From Bacteroidota bacterium (lineage in GTDB: Bacteria; Bacteroidota; Bacteroidia; B-17B0; Aurantibacillaceae), in contig JABDBZ010000005.1 of the NCBI GenBank assembly GCA_013288385.1, positions 1 to 57,391 of the forward strand: DNA of 57,391 bases. Direction: 5' to 3'. This document shows, piece by piece, positions 26,736-35,493 of this stretch. Within the stretch, counting starts at the first letter, position 1; each line of letters opens with the position of its first letter. Made by a program: the position numbers and the translations under genes. The notes beneath the pieces were generated by a model, which saw only the letters and a program-made list of their open reading frames with translations, did not search any database and had not been told where the DNA came from.

Positions 26736-27368
26736 TTATTCTCTATAATTTGTTTTATCTTTTGGCGTTAATCCATCAGGAATAAGCAATAATACAATGT
26801 CAATTATCCAACCTACGGCAAATATACCTGCAGTTAGTAAATATAAAACACCCATACCTGTATAACCAAGATAAAATCGGTGAACACCTAATAAACCAAG
26901 GAATATACAAAGAAGTAAAGCTACCAGTTGGTCTTTGCCACCACCATTATCTGTTGGCTTTTTTGTTGCTTTTTTAGTTTGTTTTTTTGTGATTACGTTT
27001 AATTTCGAAGCTACATTGTTTTTACTCTCAATATTAGTTGTTGTTTTTTGATTGATCGTCATTTTTTTAGCAGCCGGAATAAAAATAGACTTATCCGTAG
27101 AGGCAATTGTATTATCTACTTCTGAGTCGTTTACCATTGCATTTTCTGAAGATTCAGTATTTACAATTGTTTCGACAACTTTTTCATCGTCTGATTTTAA
27201 TTTTTTTGGTGAATTATTTTTCACCATTTCTTGATTGTCAATTTTGTGTTTGCTATTATTCCATACAACATGGAGTCCCGACATATAATGCCTTTTTTGA
27301 ACTGAGCATGACGACAGCACAATTGCAAACACAATTCCTAATAAGGATAGATGTTTAATTGTTTTCAT
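26736..27368 (-). CDS. TM2 domain lipoprotein
   Basis: 210 residues. The N-terminal signal with lipobox (IVFAIVLSSCSVQ) gives a lipid-anchored Cys20. A long Asn/Lys/Ser-rich linker follows (about 30-145). The C-terminal TM2 domain is clear: KDQLVALLLCIFLGLLGVHRFYLGYTGMGVLYLLTAGIFAVGWIIDIVLLLI, two membrane helices with the conserved LG.HRFYLG turn. TM2 proteins are common in Bacteroidota and their role is not established. The 208-nt gap upstream (27369-27576) shows no other feature. Confidence 0.88.
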   Translation of the reverse strand: MKTIKHLSLLGIVFAIVLSSCSVQKRHYMSGLHVVWNNSKHKIDNQEMVKNNSPKKLKSDDEKVVETIVNTESSENAMVNDSEVDNTIASTDKSIFIPAAKKMTINQKTTTNIESKNNVASKLNVITKKQTKKATKKPTDNGGGKDQLVALLLCIFLGLLGVHRFYLGYTGMGVLYLLTAGIFAVGWIIDIVLLLIPDGLTPKDKTNYRE

Positions 27369-27576
27369 GTTTTTTAATATTTATTTCCTACTCTTTTGGC
27401 TTTTCAGGTTCGCCCCGTTTTTTTAGTGTTCGCTAGTCTACACTTTTGGTAATGAAATTAAACTCTATTTAACTCAATTACCATGATGTAAAATTAAGCG
27501 TTAAGGAAAAGAAATGTGTTACATAATTCCTTGATTTTGAAAATTGCTTTCTGTAAGTGTAATTAAATGCAAGAAA

Positions 27577-30183
27577 TCACATTTCTTTTATCCGATTTAA
27601 AAAGTCGTCTAATTGATAAGCTCCGGCTGGTGCATTATTTTCAAACACCATAAAGTAAAAAACTTTTTGACTACTGTATTTTGTGTAAAAATTTCCAAAT
27701 TTAATCTTGTTAGTTGCAGTTAAGTGTTCGCCTTTTGTTTCAAGTAAAATAATTTTTTTACTTTTTGTATATACAATAAAATCAGGATAATGATTAATGT
27801 TTCCATTTATTTCAAAACCTGAACCCCTGCTTTGATTGCGATGCCAAAATTCAATATTTTCCATTTCTTCTAAAGCACCTTTTAATTTGCTTTCTAAATT
27901 ATTTATAGCTTCTTCTTTTTGATATAAGCCAAAGTTACCGGATGGGGAAGATTTTGTCAAACTTATGCTTGCTGGAAATTGATATGAATCTTTTAAAATT
28001 ATTTTGCTGCTTAATCGTTTTTCAAATTCTTCTTCTGCATATAATGTCATAAACTCCTGAACTTTCTTTTTCAATTTTTCGGCATACAATTCAGGGCTTT
28101 GTTTTAATTCAGCTAATTTAATTTCATCCAAATCTTCTATTACTCGTTTGGTGTATTTTAATAGTTCAGGTTGTGTTATGGGCGGCATTTTCCCCATTGC
28201 GCTTATCATCATATCGGCTAGTTGCTTTATTTGGCTATCTGCTACCAGGGTATTAATGTGTTTAAGTAACAATTCTTTACTATTAGCATTTAGCTTTACA
28301 GCCTGTGGTAGATATTCTTTATTACCTTCCGCAACTAAATCAACCTCTCTAATATTTACGGTAATGGCATCAAAATTAATTTTGGTGCTTTCTTGTGAGA
28401 GTTTAAAATTATTAAGTAACCATTCCTTGTCCACTAATTTATAGTTTTCTGGTTGCAGTACACTTATCTGTTCATTAACGCGCATAAATTGAGGAATAAT
28501 AACTTCTTTAGCTATCTCCAAATATTTATCTCTAATTTTTATTGCTTGCATCATTTCTTCATTAATTGGCGTAGTACTTAGTGCTTCATCAGGTAAATCA
28601 TTTACAATTGTTTCTAATTTATCGTAAGCTTTTATTGCATATTGCTTTATTTCAGCAGCTACTGAATTTGTAATAAGTATGTTTGGCTTGTAGCTTTCGT
28701 TTATTAATTCATCTGCAGTGGACTCTTGCGCATATAATTCAAGTTGGGGTTCATTTAGCGTTGATATATTTTCTGAAGATAACTCATACTCCAAACTAAC
28801 TACTGCACTTTCTCGTGAATTAAATTTGCTGAATCCCTGTTTGTTGAGCGCATCTACAATTTTATCTAAAGTTTTTTGAAAGTCATCGTTACATGTAAAC
28901 ACGTAACTCATATTGAGCATTTTATCAGCTTGTTGAGTTGCATTTGGTAAACGTAGTATTCGTCCTAAAATTTGTTCTACTTCTACAGGTGCACTTCTGT
29001 TGGCTATTGTTGCTAAAATATAAGCAAAAGGACAATCCCAACCTTCTTTTAAGGCATTAACGGTGATTATAAAACGAATATCAGATTGTTTACTTAATAA
29101 ATTTTCATTCTTTAATTCATTAATGGATGCGGTTTTTATGGCAATGTGTTTTTCATTAATGCCGTACACTTTAATTAATTTTTCTTTTAATTTTTGAAAC
29201 GTTACTGCTTCTTCATTACCCTTGCTTTGTGCTTGAAATAATACAATAGGACGTATATAACTTTCTCCATTACTTTGATTTTGAAGAGCTGTTTTTTCTA
29301 AGTTTTTTTGTAAGTTAATGGCACTTTCTATAACATCTTCAACGCGTTTATGGTTATACACTACTACTGGTAATTTTACCATGTTTTCTTTTTTCAAAGC
29401 CATGCTATCAGCTATGGTAATTACATTGCTATTCTCGCGAGGTGTTGCAGTGAGATCTAAAATAAAACTTGGGTTTAAATCCTTTAGCATATCTACACTC
29501 AATGCGCTTTCCGCATTGTGACTCTCATCAACTATACAAACCGGATTAAGTTGCCTAATAACATTTATCAAGCTCATCTCGTCCACCCCGGGTTTGTTTA
29601 AGTATAAATTTTTATCGGTGACTTCATTAAAGAAGGAAAGTAAAGAACCATTATCCTGATATAATTTTCTGTCTTCTTTATTTTTGATGCGTAACGAGGC
29701 AAAGCTTAAAACCATAATGCTTACGTTTTCTTTTACAGTGGTTACGCTAAATGATTGGGCTTGTTGCAGTTCTTTGTTATCATATACTTCAACCCGATAG
29801 TTAAATAATTCGTTTAATTTTTGACGATAGGGATGTGATGCGTTTTTTAAATTACTAAGTGTTTGATCTAAAATAGAGGTTGATGGAACTAACCATACCA
29901 CTAATTTATTTTGGATTTTTAAATAGTTATAAATGGAAGAAATAGCATTACACGCTAAAAATGTTTTGCCACCGCTTGTAGGCACTTTAATGCAAATTTG
30001 AGGGCATTGTGGAATGGTTGTTTTATATGGCTGCATGCCATTAAATTCATTAGAAGTAATAGGGTAGCCTTTTCCTGCCCAATGTTTTTCGTAGGCTTTT
30101 ACGATATTGTTTTCTGCATTCAAATGATTTAGAAAATTTTCTAAATCGTCAATTATTAAGCGTTGGTATTTTTTTAGTTCCAT
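27577..30183 (-). CDS. Type III restriction enzyme, Res subunit
   Basis: 868 residues. SF2 helicase motifs in order: Walker A VPTSGGKTFLA (67-77), DESHNAES (motif II, DEAH-like, about 217), LTATPREN (motif III), and LKEGWDCPFA...QILGRILRLP (motifs V-VI). At the C-terminus a PD-(D/E)XK nuclease site reads HYPDFIVYT and IILLETKGEHL. Res uses ATP to slide or translocate and, with Mod, cuts DNA some 25-27 bp from an asymmetric site when two head-to-head unmodified sites are present. It begins 10 nt after the mod locus end. Because Mod supplies recognition, its frameshift bears directly on this enzyme. Confidence 0.92.
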   Translation of the reverse strand: MELKKYQRLIIDDLENFLNHLNAENNIVKAYEKHWAGKGYPITSNEFNGMQPYKTTIPQCPQICIKVPTSGGKTFLACNAISSIYNYLKIQNKLVVWLVPSTSILDQTLSNLKNASHPYRQKLNELFNYRVEVYDNKELQQAQSFSVTTVKENVSIMVLSFASLRIKNKEDRKLYQDNGSLLSFFNEVTDKNLYLNKPGVDEMSLINVIRQLNPVCIVDESHNAESALSVDMLKDLNPSFILDLTATPRENSNVITIADSMALKKENMVKLPVVVYNHKRVEDVIESAINLQKNLEKTALQNQSNGESYIRPIVLFQAQSKGNEEAVTFQKLKEKLIKVYGINEKHIAIKTASINELKNENLLSKQSDIRFIITVNALKEGWDCPFAYILATIANRSAPVEVEQILGRILRLPNATQQADKMLNMSYVFTCNDDFQKTLDKIVDALNKQGFSKFNSRESAVVSLEYELSSENISTLNEPQLELYAQESTADELINESYKPNILITNSVAAEIKQYAIKAYDKLETIVNDLPDEALSTTPINEEMMQAIKIRDKYLEIAKEVIIPQFMRVNEQISVLQPENYKLVDKEWLLNNFKLSQESTKINFDAITVNIREVDLVAEGNKEYLPQAVKLNANSKELLLKHINTLVADSQIKQLADMMISAMGKMPPITQPELLKYTKRVIEDLDEIKLAELKQSPELYAEKLKKKVQEFMTLYAEEEFEKRLSSKIILKDSYQFPASISLTKSSPSGNFGLYQKEEAINNLESKLKGALEEMENIEFWHRNQSRGSGFEINGNINHYPDFIVYTKSKKIILLETKGEHLTATNKIKFGNFYTKYSSQKVFYFMVFENNAPAGAYQLDDFLNRIKEM

Positions 30184-30193
30184 TTGATAAAGG

Positions 30194-30580
30194 CTATATT
30201 TTACTTATATCCCGAGGTATTTTTTTGAAAATAATATTTAGTTTATGGAGTGTTTTATCACTTAATAAACACATATCGGCATATATAATGTATTGCTCTG
30301 CTTTTTCAATAACATTCATTAAATAGGTATCATCTAAGGTGGTTACTTCGTTTGGCACATAGTGAAAATAAATGCCTGTTTGATTATATTTACCCAAATA
30401 TCCTTGCGCCGTGGCTTGTTTTGTAAAAGGACTATGTGTTTCGGTGTACCAAATGTATTGCTGAATTTTATGAATCACCAAATGTGGGTTTATATTTTTG
30501 TCATCATCTAATACCTGTTCACCTAATTCATAATAATCAAAACTGCCGCCGGTACCTTCTTTATCAGTATAACTCTTTTT
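30194..30580 (-). pseudogene. Displaced C-terminal part of type III Mod (frameshift)
   Basis: Read in the frame one base over from the Mod ORF, the sequence continues smoothly past the break: SYTDKEGTGGSFDYYELGEQ, then VLDDDKNINPHLVIHKIQQY, then ETHSPFTKQATAQGYLGKYN, ending in KKIPRDISKI at 30194. From the TTG at 30481 it also looks like a free 95-residue ORF, but it is really the end of mod. The shift falls at the T-run 30576-30580 (five A on the coding strand); adding one A gives a 538-residue protein. It is either an inactivating mutation, a phase-variable tract or an assembly error. Confidence 0.85.
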
Positions 30581-31809
30581 ACGCGCTCGGCTGTAATTGT
30601 GCTCGCGTAATCTTCCATTTCAATCATAATAAATTTACGGTTGCCTCCGTCTTGTTTATTTAAGTTTAAAATGGCATGTGCGGTTGTACCGCTACCTGCA
30701 AATGAATCAAGAATAATGGAGTTTTGGTCAGTGGAAATCTCACAGAAAAGTTCAATTAGATTATAAGGTTTCGAGAAGTCAAATACTTTATCGGAAAAGA
30801 TTTTACTTAGTTCGTTTGTAGCATCCTCGTTGGTCTGAATATTATAAGTTCTGGGGCTTAAATAATTATGAATTTTTTTTGCTTCACCACCTCGCTTAAT
30901 ATGATTGGGTCTGAACGGAATTTTACTTATCGAAATCTGCTCGTTATTTGATAAAATTTCTTCAAGTGTTTTTTGTGAATATCTCCATTCTCCCTCTAAC
31001 TTAAACGAGTTAGAATTTTTGTGATTTTCAATTGTAAGCTCATTCAATAACTTTGTTTTAATATTTCCTTCAGACATATCTTGAGGTTTTATGACCGAGT
31101 CTTTAATACTAAAACAAACACTATTTGAAGGAAACTCAAGAATGGTTAAAGAATTACCCGCGTTATTTAATGGATATTTTTTATTTTCAGTTGTTTTGTT
31201 TGAAAAAGTTACGAATTCACCAACCAGATCTTTTGATTTAGCATAACAAGTTATATATTCAGTTATTGAGCCGAGTTGTTTGCTTAAAAAGGCAGGTTTT
31301 TTCTTTTTCTCCCAAATAAATTGGGTAATAAAATTTCCACCACCAAAAATTTCATCGCACAATAATTTCAAATTAGCTTGTTCATTATCATCAATTGAAA
31401 TGAAAATTACCCCATTATCTCCCAATAATTTATGTAATAACTTTAAACGTGGATACATCATGCATAGCCATTTGTCATGCCTTGTTAAATCTTCAGCTTC
31501 CTTTCCAACAACTTCTCCTAACCACTTTTTTATTTTTGGATCATTTACGTTATCGTTATAAACCCAGTTTTCGTTTCCGGTATTATAAGGTGGATCAATG
31601 TAAATACATTTTATTTTACCTTCGTATTCAGGAATAAGTGACTTTAAGGCTTCGAGATTATCGCCGTGAATTATTTTATTTCCGCTTTGTGAAGCTTCAG
31701 AACTTTCTGTTCCGTTGTTAAAGCCATATTGATGTTCCAATATGCGATAAGGCACCTCTAAGTGGTGATTTATAACCTTATCTTTTCCTATCCAATTTAA
31801 CGTCGGCAC
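30523..31809 (-). CDS. Type III DNA N6-adenine methyltransferase Mod, truncated by frameshift
   Basis: 428 readable residues. The methyltransferase has motif IV DPPYNTG (72-78) before motif I DSFAGSGTTAHA (about 375), the beta-class order of type III Mod enzymes. The region between is the target recognition domain. The final residues after ERVKRV (ILIKKVPAAVLIIMN) are frameshift product; the natural tail is found in the next frame at 30194-30580. Both catalytic motifs remain, but the lost C-terminus normally helps Mod dimerise and bind Res, so activity is uncertain. Divergent from an XRE-type regulator at 31884. Confidence 0.88.
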   Translation of the reverse strand: MPTLNWIGKDKVINHHLEVPYRILEHQYGFNNGTESSEASQSGNKIIHGDNLEALKSLIPEYEGKIKCIYIDPPYNTGNENWVYNDNVNDPKIKKWLGEVVGKEAEDLTRHDKWLCMMYPRLKLLHKLLGDNGVIFISIDDNEQANLKLLCDEIFGGGNFITQFIWEKKKKPAFLSKQLGSITEYITCYAKSKDLVGEFVTFSNKTTENKKYPLNNAGNSLTILEFPSNSVCFSIKDSVIKPQDMSEGNIKTKLLNELTIENHKNSNSFKLEGEWRYSQKTLEEILSNNEQISISKIPFRPNHIKRGGEAKKIHNYLSPRTYNIQTNEDATNELSKIFSDKVFDFSKPYNLIELFCEISTDQNSIILDSFAGSGTTAHAILNLNKQDGGNRKFIMIEMEDYASTITAERVKRVILIKKVPAAVLIIMN

Positions 31810-31883
31810 GTTTTTATAATATCATGTAATAATACAAAATACTCTTTAAATGACAAATATTTACCATTTAATGATTATTAATT

Positions 31884-32276
31884 TTGACTTGCTCTGATGA
31901 AATTTACGATGTGAATAAAAAAGTAGGAGATCGTATTAGGAAATATCGCCAGTTAGCTGATCTAAGTCAGGAGTATGTTGCTGAAGAGATCGGAATGAGT
32001 GGTGGTAATTTCGGAAAAATTGAGCGAGGAGAAATTGATATTAATACAGATTATCTTCACAAACTCTCAAAATTATTAAAAGTACCGGTAAGCAATTTTT
32101 TCGACGATAAACCAATTCTTGCTTTTAATGAGAAAAACAATCCTTATGGTTTTGTTGGTCAAACCGAATTTGAAAACTTGGTTGACATAGTAAGTAAATT
32201 AGCAAATGAAGTAGCTAAACTTAGAGAGGCATTGCCTACTAAGAAGACCCCTAAAAAGGTTAAATTGAAGAAATAA
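31884..32276 (+). CDS. XRE family helix-turn-helix regulator
   Basis: 130 residues from TTG at 31884, or 121 from GTG at 31911. A TAATTTTG element at 31879-31886 overlaps the TTG and would favour the GTG if it is the real -7 box. The XRE/Cro-type HTH is clear: VGDRIRKYRQLADLSQEYVAEEIGMSGGNFGKIERGEIDINTDYLHKLSKLLKVPVSNFF. A C-terminal helix and Lys-rich tail follow (KKTPKKVKLKK). It is divergent from mod across a 74-nt gap, the position of a controller protein for restriction-modification genes; that role is inferred. Confidence 0.85.
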   Translation: MTCSDEIYDVNKKVGDRIRKYRQLADLSQEYVAEEIGMSGGNFGKIERGEIDINTDYLHKLSKLLKVPVSNFFDDKPILAFNEKNNPYGFVGQTEFENLVDIVSKLANEVAKLREALPTKKTPKKVKLKK

Positions 32277-32416
32277 TGTTTCTAAAATCACTTATTTTAA
32301 CAGTTCCATTTCATTCCGGAAACATAAACCAATTAATTTTACAGAAAGTTCTTTTGAGGATTAAACCTTTCAGAATTTAAGAGTCTAAGTAAAAGGCTCG
32401 TGTTTGGCTGTTAAAA

Positions 32417-33148
32417 ATGTTTGTGCGCTTTAAAATAATTTTCATATCATTTTTTTTAACCATACAATTTGTAGTTGGTCAAACAAAACAATTCAAAAAA
32501 GATTCACTTCGAAATCAATTCAAAAAAGATTCAACCTGGATATTTCGTCCCCGGGAAATATTTCCTTTAGTTGCAATTGATCAACGAAATTCTTTTTTAA
32601 GAACCGGTAAAACTACTTCTCCTGTTAATATTTGGGGAGCAAAAATTGGCGTTACTCTGTTTGATAGACATAACCTGGGTATTGGTGGATATAGTATACA
32701 AAATACCTCTAAGAGACAACGTTCAAAAGACAATTCAACTGTAGATCAAAATTTAACCTTTCAGTATCTCACTGTTTTTTATGAGTATTCTTTTATCGAA
32801 ACTAAACGTTGGGAGATTGGTATCCCAATTGAAGCCGGTTTTGGAAAATACAATGTAAAAAGCATGGTTGAAAACAGTGAACAATCTTTACCTAGTCGTT
32901 CCGGAAATGTAATTCCTTTGGGTACCGCATTAGATATTTATTTTAAACCAACACGTTGGTTCGGCCTCAACGTTATGGGCGGTTATAGGTATGTAATAAA
33001 CAATAATAGTCGACTCAATTTGAATGGTTGGTTTTATTCAGTGGGTGCCGCAGTTTATATCCGTCAAATTGTACAAGACACTAAATATCTTTTAAAGAAA
33101 AGAGTTTATAAAAATGAATCTAAAAAAATAGATCTCCTTCCGGATTAA
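32417..33148 (+). CDS. Predicted outer membrane beta-barrel protein
   Basis: 243 residues with a signal peptide (IIFISFFLTIQFVVGQ). An N-terminal duplicated segment (QFKKDSLRN then QFKKDSTW) comes from an exact 18-nt DNA repeat. The rest has amphipathic beta strands (VNIWGAKIGVTLFDRHNLGIGGYSIQ, LTFQYLTVFYEYSF, WFGLNVMGGYRYVIN) as in small outer membrane barrels. No named family is recognised. Convergent with the PorT-like gene; 19 nt separate the two stops. Confidence 0.65.
   Translation: MFVRFKIIFISFFLTIQFVVGQTKQFKKDSLRNQFKKDSTWIFRPREIFPLVAIDQRNSFLRTGKTTSPVNIWGAKIGVTLFDRHNLGIGGYSIQNTSKRQRSKDNSTVDQNLTFQYLTVFYEYSFIETKRWEIGIPIEAGFGKYNVKSMVENSEQSLPSRSGNVIPLGTALDIYFKPTRWFGLNVMGGYRYVINNNSRLNLNGWFYSVGAAVYIRQIVQDTKYLLKKRVYKNESKKIDLLPD
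32489..32533 (+). repeat. Exact 18-nt direct repeat within the 32417 gene
   Basis: The same 18-mer, containing an A6 run, is at 32489-32506 and 32516-32533, a 27-nt period. It keeps the frame and duplicates QFKKDS. Confidence 0.85.
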
Positions 33149-33167
33149 AATTTGGTGTTAAGGTTTT

Positions 33168-33860
33168 TTATTGATCTTGAATTTTTGGAGTAGTATCAGC
33201 AGCTTTTGGTTTTAAAATATATTTAAAGCTGAATTGAAAAACCATATTATTTCCTCTGTTATAAGTATAAGTTATGAAGTGTAAGTTTGGTGTGTTCTTT
33301 TTAATTACAGGGATAAGCGAGTTGCTATAGCGTAAACAAAAAATAAAATTATCAGAAATGTTATAATCTGCGCCAACCAATAAACTCACATCAGTATAAT
33401 TAAAAAGATTGTCAGCAGGTGGAAGGATAGTATTCTGACTATTAATCAATCTGTAACTTACCATTCTTCCTACTGATGCTCCAGCTTCCAAATCAAATCT
33501 ATTTACCGGTTTTTGGCGAATCTTAAATTTTACGCGACGTCTCAATAAAACAGGAAATTCAACATAATTAAAAGCGATTTTAAAATAACCGTTATTAAGA
33601 GAATCTGGTCGTTGCAGACTACCTTTTTGAATATAATTTAATTCTAACTGCAAAATAGTTTTTTCTGTCACTTGCGTATTCACTAAAAGACCGGCCGTGA
33701 TACCAACTTTACTAAAGTCATTATCATTATCGCGTGTATCGGCTCCATTAACATCACTGGCAACCAAACCGGCTGTAAAACCTGCCCTAAATCGTTGCGC
33801 AATGCTTGTTTCAATTAAGAACAAGAAAAGCAAACCGGCTAAATATTTTTTTTGAATCAT
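33168..33860 (-). CDS. PorT-like outer membrane beta-barrel protein
   Basis: 230 residues. Signal peptide (AGLLFLFLIETSIAQ) followed by barrel strands characteristic of the PorT/OMP_b-brl_2 group: RFRAGFTAGLVASDVNG, TEKTILQLELNYIQKGS, FNYVEFPVLLRRR, DVSLLVGADYNISDNFIFCLRYSNSLIPV, MVFQFSFKYIL. The PVLLR strand before the middle is a good family marker. Members include T9SS-associated barrels, but most have no assigned role. Confidence 0.8.
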   Translation of the reverse strand: MIQKKYLAGLLFLFLIETSIAQRFRAGFTAGLVASDVNGADTRDNDNDFSKVGITAGLLVNTQVTEKTILQLELNYIQKGSLQRPDSLNNGYFKIAFNYVEFPVLLRRRVKFKIRQKPVNRFDLEAGASVGRMVSYRLINSQNTILPPADNLFNYTDVSLLVGADYNISDNFIFCLRYSNSLIPVIKKNTPNLHFITYTYNRGNNMVFQFSFKYILKPKAADTTPKIQDQ

Positions 33861-33957
33861 AAAATATTAATAATATAAAAGTAAGGCATAAAATTGAAAT
33901 AACAATATTCATTCTTTAATGCTAATTCTTATTTCTATTCTTGTTTAAACATTTTAT

Positions 33958-34779
33958 TTATAGTTTTTGATCGTGGTTAAAAAATAACTTGAGCGTTGAA
34001 ATTTTAAATTTTGCATCAATAAATTTGTAAATTTCATTATCGTGTGGTAAAGAATTTAAATTAATGTCGCCCGTAAAAAGTAGTTTTGTTTTACCACTAT
34101 TTACAAGTATCATCATGTGTCCCTTTGTATGATGTCCGGTTTTAATAATACTGATATATTTATTTAATGTTTTTATTTCATTGTCTCCCAATTTAATCAC
34201 TTCACACCGTTTAAAATCAATTTGGTTTTCAGTACCTTTTTCGTAGCCCATAGCTTGTCCAAATGTTTCAATTTGATCTTTTTCGGTTAATGAAATAATC
34301 ACTGGTACTTTGTTTAAACTATTGAGATAACCAATATGATCAAAATGCCCATGCGTTAAGATTATGCTTTTTAAGTTTTTCGAAACACCTAATTTTTCCA
34401 GTTGTGTTGTAAGATTGTTGGTTTTATAAATGTAAAAATCGAATTGATGGTTAAAAACAGTTTTACTGATTCCCTTAAAATAATCGGGATCGGTAATATT
34501 TGGCGATAAGCCTCCATCTATTAAATAATTACCGATAGGTGTTTTTATAAGCCATACAAAAACGGGCTCCGGATATTTTTTATTTGTACTAATGTATCCG
34601 GTACATATTGCATAAACTGTAATGGAATCAAATTTATATTCTATTGGTGTGTTGTATTTTGCCAGTTCTTTAAATTCGTTTAACAATGGTTTTTCATGAA
34701 TTGAATCTTGAGCTCTTGAAAAAAAAGGAGATTGAATTATGCAAAAAAAGAAGAATAATTTTGATAGAAACTGCATCAT
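33958..34779 (-). CDS. MBL-fold metallo-hydrolase, exported
   Basis: 273 residues with an N-terminal signal sequence (LSKLFFFFCIIQSPFFSRAQ). Metal motif HGHFDHIG (143-150), a further His in IKTGHHTKGHMMIL, and Asp in LLFTGDINL. The arrangement GNYLIDGGLSPN ... LTHGHFDHIGY ... GHTxGHxxIL resembles lactonase-like members that open N-acyl-homoserine lactones, but a substrate cannot be claimed. It ends in NHDQKL, where lactonases often have a final His-Asp. The 238-nt gap after its start (34780-35017) shows nothing clear apart from AT-rich sequence. Confidence 0.83.
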   Translation of the reverse strand: MMQFLSKLFFFFCIIQSPFFSRAQDSIHEKPLLNEFKELAKYNTPIEYKFDSITVYAICTGYISTNKKYPEPVFVWLIKTPIGNYLIDGGLSPNITDPDYFKGISKTVFNHQFDFYIYKTNNLTTQLEKLGVSKNLKSIILTHGHFDHIGYLNSLNKVPVIISLTEKDQIETFGQAMGYEKGTENQIDFKRCEVIKLGDNEIKTLNKYISIIKTGHHTKGHMMILVNSGKTKLLFTGDINLNSLPHDNEIYKFIDAKFKISTLKLFFNHDQKL

Positions 34780-35017
34780 AAAACTGCTAAATATGAATTA
34801 GATTTTGAATTTAAATTATTTAGAAATGTGAATCCTTAATGCAATTATAATGCTTCACAATAAAGGTAAGCCCGATTTATAAAAAAACACAAAAAAGACG
34901 AAAAATTAACATACTAAATCTGCGATTTTACTGTTTAGAGGAAAAACTATTTAATTTTACCCAGTTCTTTCAGGGATAATATTGAATCAATATAACTCTG
35001 AATAAAACAGACCTCGT

Positions 35018-35425
35018 ATGACACGTAAAGAATTTATAGAACAAGTTGGAATTGGTGCAGCCGCTCTTTTAATTCCAGGATGTTTTGGTGCTTGCAAAAA
35101 AACAAGCAATTCAACTTCAACATCATCATCTGTTGATTTTACGATTAGTGTTGCCAGTGGTGCTTTAGCAACTAATGGTGGTTATTTAATTCAAAACGGG
35201 GTAATAATTGCCCGCACTATGGCGGGTGCTTTTATTGCAGTTTCAGCAACATGTACTCATGCCGGTGGAACATTGCAATACGCATCATCAACCAATGATT
35301 TTACATGCCCTGTTCATGGTGCTGCATTTGATACTTCAGGCAATGTGATAAATGGTCCTGCAAGTACTCCTTTGCAGAAATACATTACGACTTTAACTGG
35401 CACAAGTTTAAGGGTTCATTCTTAA
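35018..35425 (+). CDS. Rieske (2Fe-2S) protein, probable lipoprotein
   Basis: 135 residues. Signal with lipobox-like IPGCFGAC near residue 22. The Rieske cluster ligands are complete: CTH (C79, H81) and CPVHG (C97, H100), in the context SATCTHAGGTLQY and FTCPVHGAAFD. It carries a single 2Fe-2S cluster for electron transfer outside the cytoplasmic membrane. It precedes a TonB-dependent receptor by 68 nt; no partner oxidase is nearby, so its electron donor and acceptor are unknown. Confidence 0.9.
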   Translation: MTRKEFIEQVGIGAAALLIPGCFGACKKTSNSTSTSSSVDFTISVASGALATNGGYLIQNGVIIARTMAGAFIAVSATCTHAGGTLQYASSTNDFTCPVHGAAFDTSGNVINGPASTPLQKYITTLTGTSLRVHS

Positions 35426-35493
35426 ATATGATTACCTTTAAAAATAATTTGAAATAATTTAAAATTAAAATAATGTCCGACAAATAAATTGTA

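Noticed and set aside
30194..30481. Free-standing 95-residue gene between mod and res
   Set aside because: In-frame reading upstream shows it is the C-terminus of Mod after a one-base shift.
34780..35017. Possible riboswitch or small RNA before the Rieske gene
   Set aside because: No stable stem or known motif seen; AT-rich sequence only.
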